Shown here: positions 61,667-64,000 of the stretch, piece by piece
Position numbering within the stretch: position 1 is the first letter of the stretch
How the letters are laid out: every line of letters starts with the position of its first letter
Assembly: GCA_902826095.1 (NCBI GenBank)
Contig: CADEDN010000015.1
Location: 1 to 64,000, forward strand
Origin: an uncultured Alphaproteobacteria bacterium
GTDB taxonomy: Bacteria > Pseudomonadota > Alphaproteobacteria > Caulobacterales > Parvularculaceae
Length of the DNA stretch: 64,000 nt
Direction: 5' to 3'
Made by a program: the position numbers and the translations under genes
Notes under the pieces: generated by a model
Seen by the model: the letters and a program-made list of their open reading frames with translations, nothing else
What the model was told of the DNA's origin: nothing
Databases searched by the model: none

Positions 61667-63290
61667 CTGTTGCTCCCATCAACGCCTGCGCGGCTGCCGC
61701 TTCGGCGGCGGCGGCCTCGGCGGCGGCATTGTCAAGGTCTTCCTGCGTCACCCATCCAGCGACGATGCGCGCGCGCATGATGAAGTCCTCGGCGTCCTCA
61801 GGCTTCAGCTTGAAGCTTTCAAGAACGCCGTCATAGTGCTTCTTCTCGCCGTCGACGCGTTCGGTCCAGCCGACGAGGTCGTCGGTGACGCAACCCGCGA
61901 AATCCTCGACGGTTTTGATTCCCGCCTCGCCTAGCGCGACGATCATCTTGAGATCGAGCCCCTCGATCGCGACGAGGGCGTCTTCAACGCCAAGTTCCTT
62001 GCGGCGCGCGTCGAGCTTTTTCTTTTCCTCTTCGAGCCAATCCCGCGCGCGGGCCTGAAGCTCGGAGGCGGTGTCCTCGTCGAGGCCTTCGATTTCCGTC
62101 AGGTCCTCAACATCGACAAGCGCCAGCTCCTCGATCTTGGCGAAGCCTTCCGACACGAGAAGGCCCGCCATCATGTCGTCGACGTCGAGCGCCTGCATGA
62201 AAAGTTCGGACCGCACGCGGAATTCTTCCTGGCGCTTGGTCGATTCCTCGACCTCGGTCATGATGTCGATCTCAAATCCGGTAAGCTGCGAGGCGAGCCG
62301 CACATTCTGGCCGCGTCGGCCGATCGCGAGCGACAATTGCTCGTCCGGCACCACGACTTCGATGCGGTCGAGTTCCTCGTCGAGAACGACCTTGGTGACT
62401 TCCGCCGGCGCGAGCGCGTTGACGACGAAGGTCGCGGGGTCGGGCGACCACGGCACGATGTCGATCTTTTCGCCGCCAAGCTCATTGACGACGGCCTGAA
62501 CGCGGCTGCCGCGCATGCCGACGCAGGCGCCGACCGGGTCGATCGATGAATCGTTAGACATGACGCCGATCTTGGCCCGGCTGCCGGGGTCTCGCGCGAC
62601 CGCCTTGATCTCGATGACGCCGTCATAGACTTCCGGCACTTCCTGTTCGAAGAGCTTGGCCATGAACTGCGGATGCGATCGCGACAGAAAGATCTGCGGC
62701 CCGCGCGCCTCGCGGCGGACGTCCATGATGTAGGAGCGGAGGCGATCGCCGTTGCGGTAATTTTCTCTCGGCAGCTGCTGATCGCGGCGGACGACCGCCT
62801 CGGCCCTGCCGAGATCGACGATGACATGCCCGTATTCGACGCGCTTGATGATGCCGTTGATGATTTCGCCGACGCGGTCTTTGAAGTCCGCATACTGACG
62901 GTCGCGCTCGGCGTCCCTCACCTTCTGGGTGATGACCTGTTTCGCCGACATCGCCGCGACGCGGCCGAACTCGATCGGCGGCAAGGGCTCGGAGATGAAG
63001 GCGCCGATTTCGGCTTCCGGGTTTTTCTGCAGCGCTTCTTTCAGCGTGATTTGCGTTGAATCGTTCTCGATCGTCTCGACGACTTCGAGAAGCCGCCACA
63101 ACCGCGTCTCGCCGGTCGCCGGATTGATTTCGGCCTTGACGTTCGTTTCATGCCCGTAGCGCGAGCGCGCGGCCCTTGCCAGCGCGTCCTCCATCGCGTC
63201 GATGACGAGCGCCTTGTCGATCGACTTTTCGCGCGCGACGGCGTCGGCGATCTGGATGAGCTCAAGCTTGTTGGCGCTAACGGCGTTCAT
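61650..63290 (-). CDS. nusA: Transcription termination/antitermination factor NusA
   Basis: A 546-aa RNA polymerase elongation factor. N-terminal domain (1-about 125), S1 domain (about 130-200, NGIIKRVEYGHVIVDLGRAEAVV), KH1 and KH2 (about 235-345; GACVGMRGSRVQAVVNELGGEKIDIVPW and LSLAIGRRGQNVRLASQLTGFEIDI) and a C-terminal acidic repeat region, then an Ala-rich tail. The proteobacterial extension makes 546 aa usual. Its ATG overlaps the rimP stop (ATGA), and ylxR starts inside its 3' end. Confidence 0.98.
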   Translation of the reverse strand: MNAVSANKLELIQIADAVAREKSIDKALVIDAMEDALARAARSRYGHETNVKAEINPATGETRLWRLLEVVETIENDSTQITLKEALQKNPEAEIGAFISEPLPPIEFGRVAAMSAKQVITQKVRDAERDRQYADFKDRVGEIINGIIKRVEYGHVIVDLGRAEAVVRRDQQLPRENYRNGDRLRSYIMDVRREARGPQIFLSRSHPQFMAKLFEQEVPEVYDGVIEIKAVARDPGSRAKIGVMSNDSSIDPVGACVGMRGSRVQAVVNELGGEKIDIVPWSPDPATFVVNALAPAEVTKVVLDEELDRIEVVVPDEQLSLAIGRRGQNVRLASQLTGFEIDIMTEVEESTKRQEEFRVRSELFMQALDVDDMMAGLLVSEGFAKIEELALVDVEDLTEIEGLDEDTASELQARARDWLEEEKKKLDARRKELGVEDALVAIEGLDLKMIVALGEAGIKTVEDFAGCVTDDLVGWTERVDGEKKHYDGVLESFKLKPEDAEDFIMRARIVAGWVTQEDLDNAAAEAAAAEAAAAQALMGATAGPGA

Positions 63291-63841
63291 TGAATCTCTC
63301 CGCGGTCTTCATGTCGGGGGTCCTCATGGTTCTTCTCTTTCATCGCGTTCTTCGCCGCCTTGAGGCTTTGCCGGATCAGATCGTCCGTCAGCGACAGCTT
63401 CGCCGACAGGACGAAGGCGAACGGGATCAGGGCCGTTTCTTCCTCGCCTTCGAGGTCGAGGCAGATATTGTCGCCGTCGACGCCGGCGAGAACGCCCTTG
63501 AATTTCTTGCGGCCCTCGATCATCCGGTCGAGTTCGATCTTCGCCTCATAGCCTTGCCAGTCGTGATAGTCTTTAAGGCGCACCAGCGGGCGGTCGATGC
63601 CGGGCGAGGAGACCTCAAGCCGGTAGGGACCGGCGATCGGGTCCTTCTCCTCGAGGATCGGCGAGATTGCGCGCGAGAGTTTCGCGCAATCTTCCGCCGA
63701 CATCGTATGATCGGCGCGCTCGGCCATGATCTGCAGCGTTTTGACGTCCTTGCCGGTGATCTTGACGCGCACGAGTTCAAAGCCCGCCGACGAGATCGCG
63801 GCGGCGACAAGTTCTTCAATGCGCTCCTCAAGGACGGACAT
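63287..63841 (-). CDS. rimP: Ribosome maturation factor RimP
   Basis: A 184-aa 30S maturation factor. LEERIEELVAAAISSAGFELVRVKITG, AEDCAKLSRAISPILEEKDPIAGPYRLEVSSPGIDRPLVRLKDY and the C-terminal SH3-like KFKGVLAGVDGDNICLDLEG are characteristic. Start ATG 63841 gives normal length; no strong Shine-Dalgarno is seen. It heads the rimP-nusA-ylxR-infB operon and overlaps nusA by 4 bp. The leader carries a promoter and a terminator-like hairpin. Confidence 0.96.
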   Translation of the reverse strand: MSVLEERIEELVAAAISSAGFELVRVKITGKDVKTLQIMAERADHTMSAEDCAKLSRAISPILEEKDPIAGPYRLEVSSPGIDRPLVRLKDYHDWQGYEAKIELDRMIEGRKKFKGVLAGVDGDNICLDLEGEEETALIPFAFVLSAKLSLTDDLIRQSLKAAKNAMKEKNHEDPRHEDRGEIQ

Positions 63842-63868
63842 CAGGCGCCAGCGGCTTCAAAGCGGAAC

Positions 63869-63898
63869 AAAAAAGCGGGCCCCGTCGGAGCCCGCTTT
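63869..63898 (-). terminator. Terminator-like hairpin in the rimP leader
   Basis: On the minus strand, AAAGCGGGC (63898-63890) and GCCCGCTTT (63880-63872) form a perfect 9-bp stem with a 9-base loop, and a run of six T residues (63874-63869) follows. It lies between the predicted promoter and the rimP start, so it can stop transcripts from that promoter; it may instead end an upstream gene outside the window. Confidence 0.75.
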
Positions 63899-63924
63899 CG
63901 AAAATCTCGAATGCGTTTGGGCGC

Positions 63925-63953
63925 TATATAGGCCTCCGGGGGCGGTTTGTCAC
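63925..63953 (-). promoter_or_regulatory. Predicted sigma70-type promoter of rimP operon
   Basis: On the minus strand, GTGACA (63953-63948), a 17-bp spacer and TATATA (63930-63925). Start site would fall near 63918, about 20 nt before the hairpin at 63898-63869 and about 77 nt before the rimP ATG. Sequence from 63954 to the window end shows no gene. Confidence 0.6.
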
Positions 63954-64000
63954 GCCCCAAACGCGCCGCGCCGCGATCGCTCGCCGCCCGCTTTCGTGGC

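Overview
The window is one 64 kb stretch of a GC-rich, gene-dense alphaproteobacterial chromosome. The evidence is a class I lysyl-tRNA synthetase, a fabA-fabB-fabI cluster, a CpdR-type single-domain response regulator, a DUF2849/DUF934 sulfite-reduction operon and a rimP-nusA-ylxR-infB...rbfA-truB...rpsO...pnp block. CpdR and a full TTAA-N7-TTAA motif fit a lineage that uses the CtrA cell-cycle circuit (Caulobacterales, Parvularculales or Rhodobacterales). I cannot place it more precisely from sequence alone.

Layout. 0-7 kb: a large TonB-dependent receptor with a TTG start, flanked by a TPR-sulfotransferase and a TPR/2OG-Fe(II) oxygenase-like gene. 7-14 kb: an alpha/beta hydrolase, then a tightly overlapping minus-strand assimilatory sulfur operon (cysG, DUF2849, a glutathione transferase, cysI, DUF934, cysH) with a divergent LysR gene. 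14-24 kb: mostly housekeeping and accessory genes (DUF2167, NifU-like, pirin, PhyH, cysS, SDR, DUF2270, pyrD, DUF952, TPR). 23.6-27.2 kb: a DASS anion transporter, an AT-richer islet carrying a probable anti-phage dCTP deaminase with a divergent 61-aa gene, then a TerB-like gene. 27-36 kb: lysS (class I), a lipoprotein agmatine-deiminase homologue, a DUF937-OmpA fusion with heptameric TTAGGGA repeats and a terminator, a histidine phosphatase, a PcfJ-like gene, and a 570 bp gap. 35-44 kb: hisN-like, XRE regulator, GT4 glycosyltransferase, N-formylglutamate amidohydrolase, cpdR, tRNA-Val(GAC), DUF2141, methyltransferase, two META lipoproteins, a CitE-like lyase and a GyaR-like dehydrogenase. 44-50 kb: SH3 protein, fabA-fabB-fabI, GDPD and a DUF885 peptidase. 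50-64 kb (all minus): the transcription/translation block, interrupted by accessory genes.

How the genes work together. cysG makes the siroheme used by cysI, and cysH supplies sulfite, so that operon is one pathway. fabA/fabB/fabI cover unsaturated fatty-acid branch formation and enoyl reduction. The nusA-infB block couples transcription elongation, translation initiation, ribosome maturation and RNA decay.

Most notable observations: the deaminase islet; a ylxR gene with no ATG/GTG/TTG start but a Shine-Dalgarno-preceded CTG; a promoter followed directly by an intrinsic-terminator hairpin ahead of rimP; and several unexplained palindromic operators and dispersed repeats. All functional calls come from motif recognition by eye; no database search was run.
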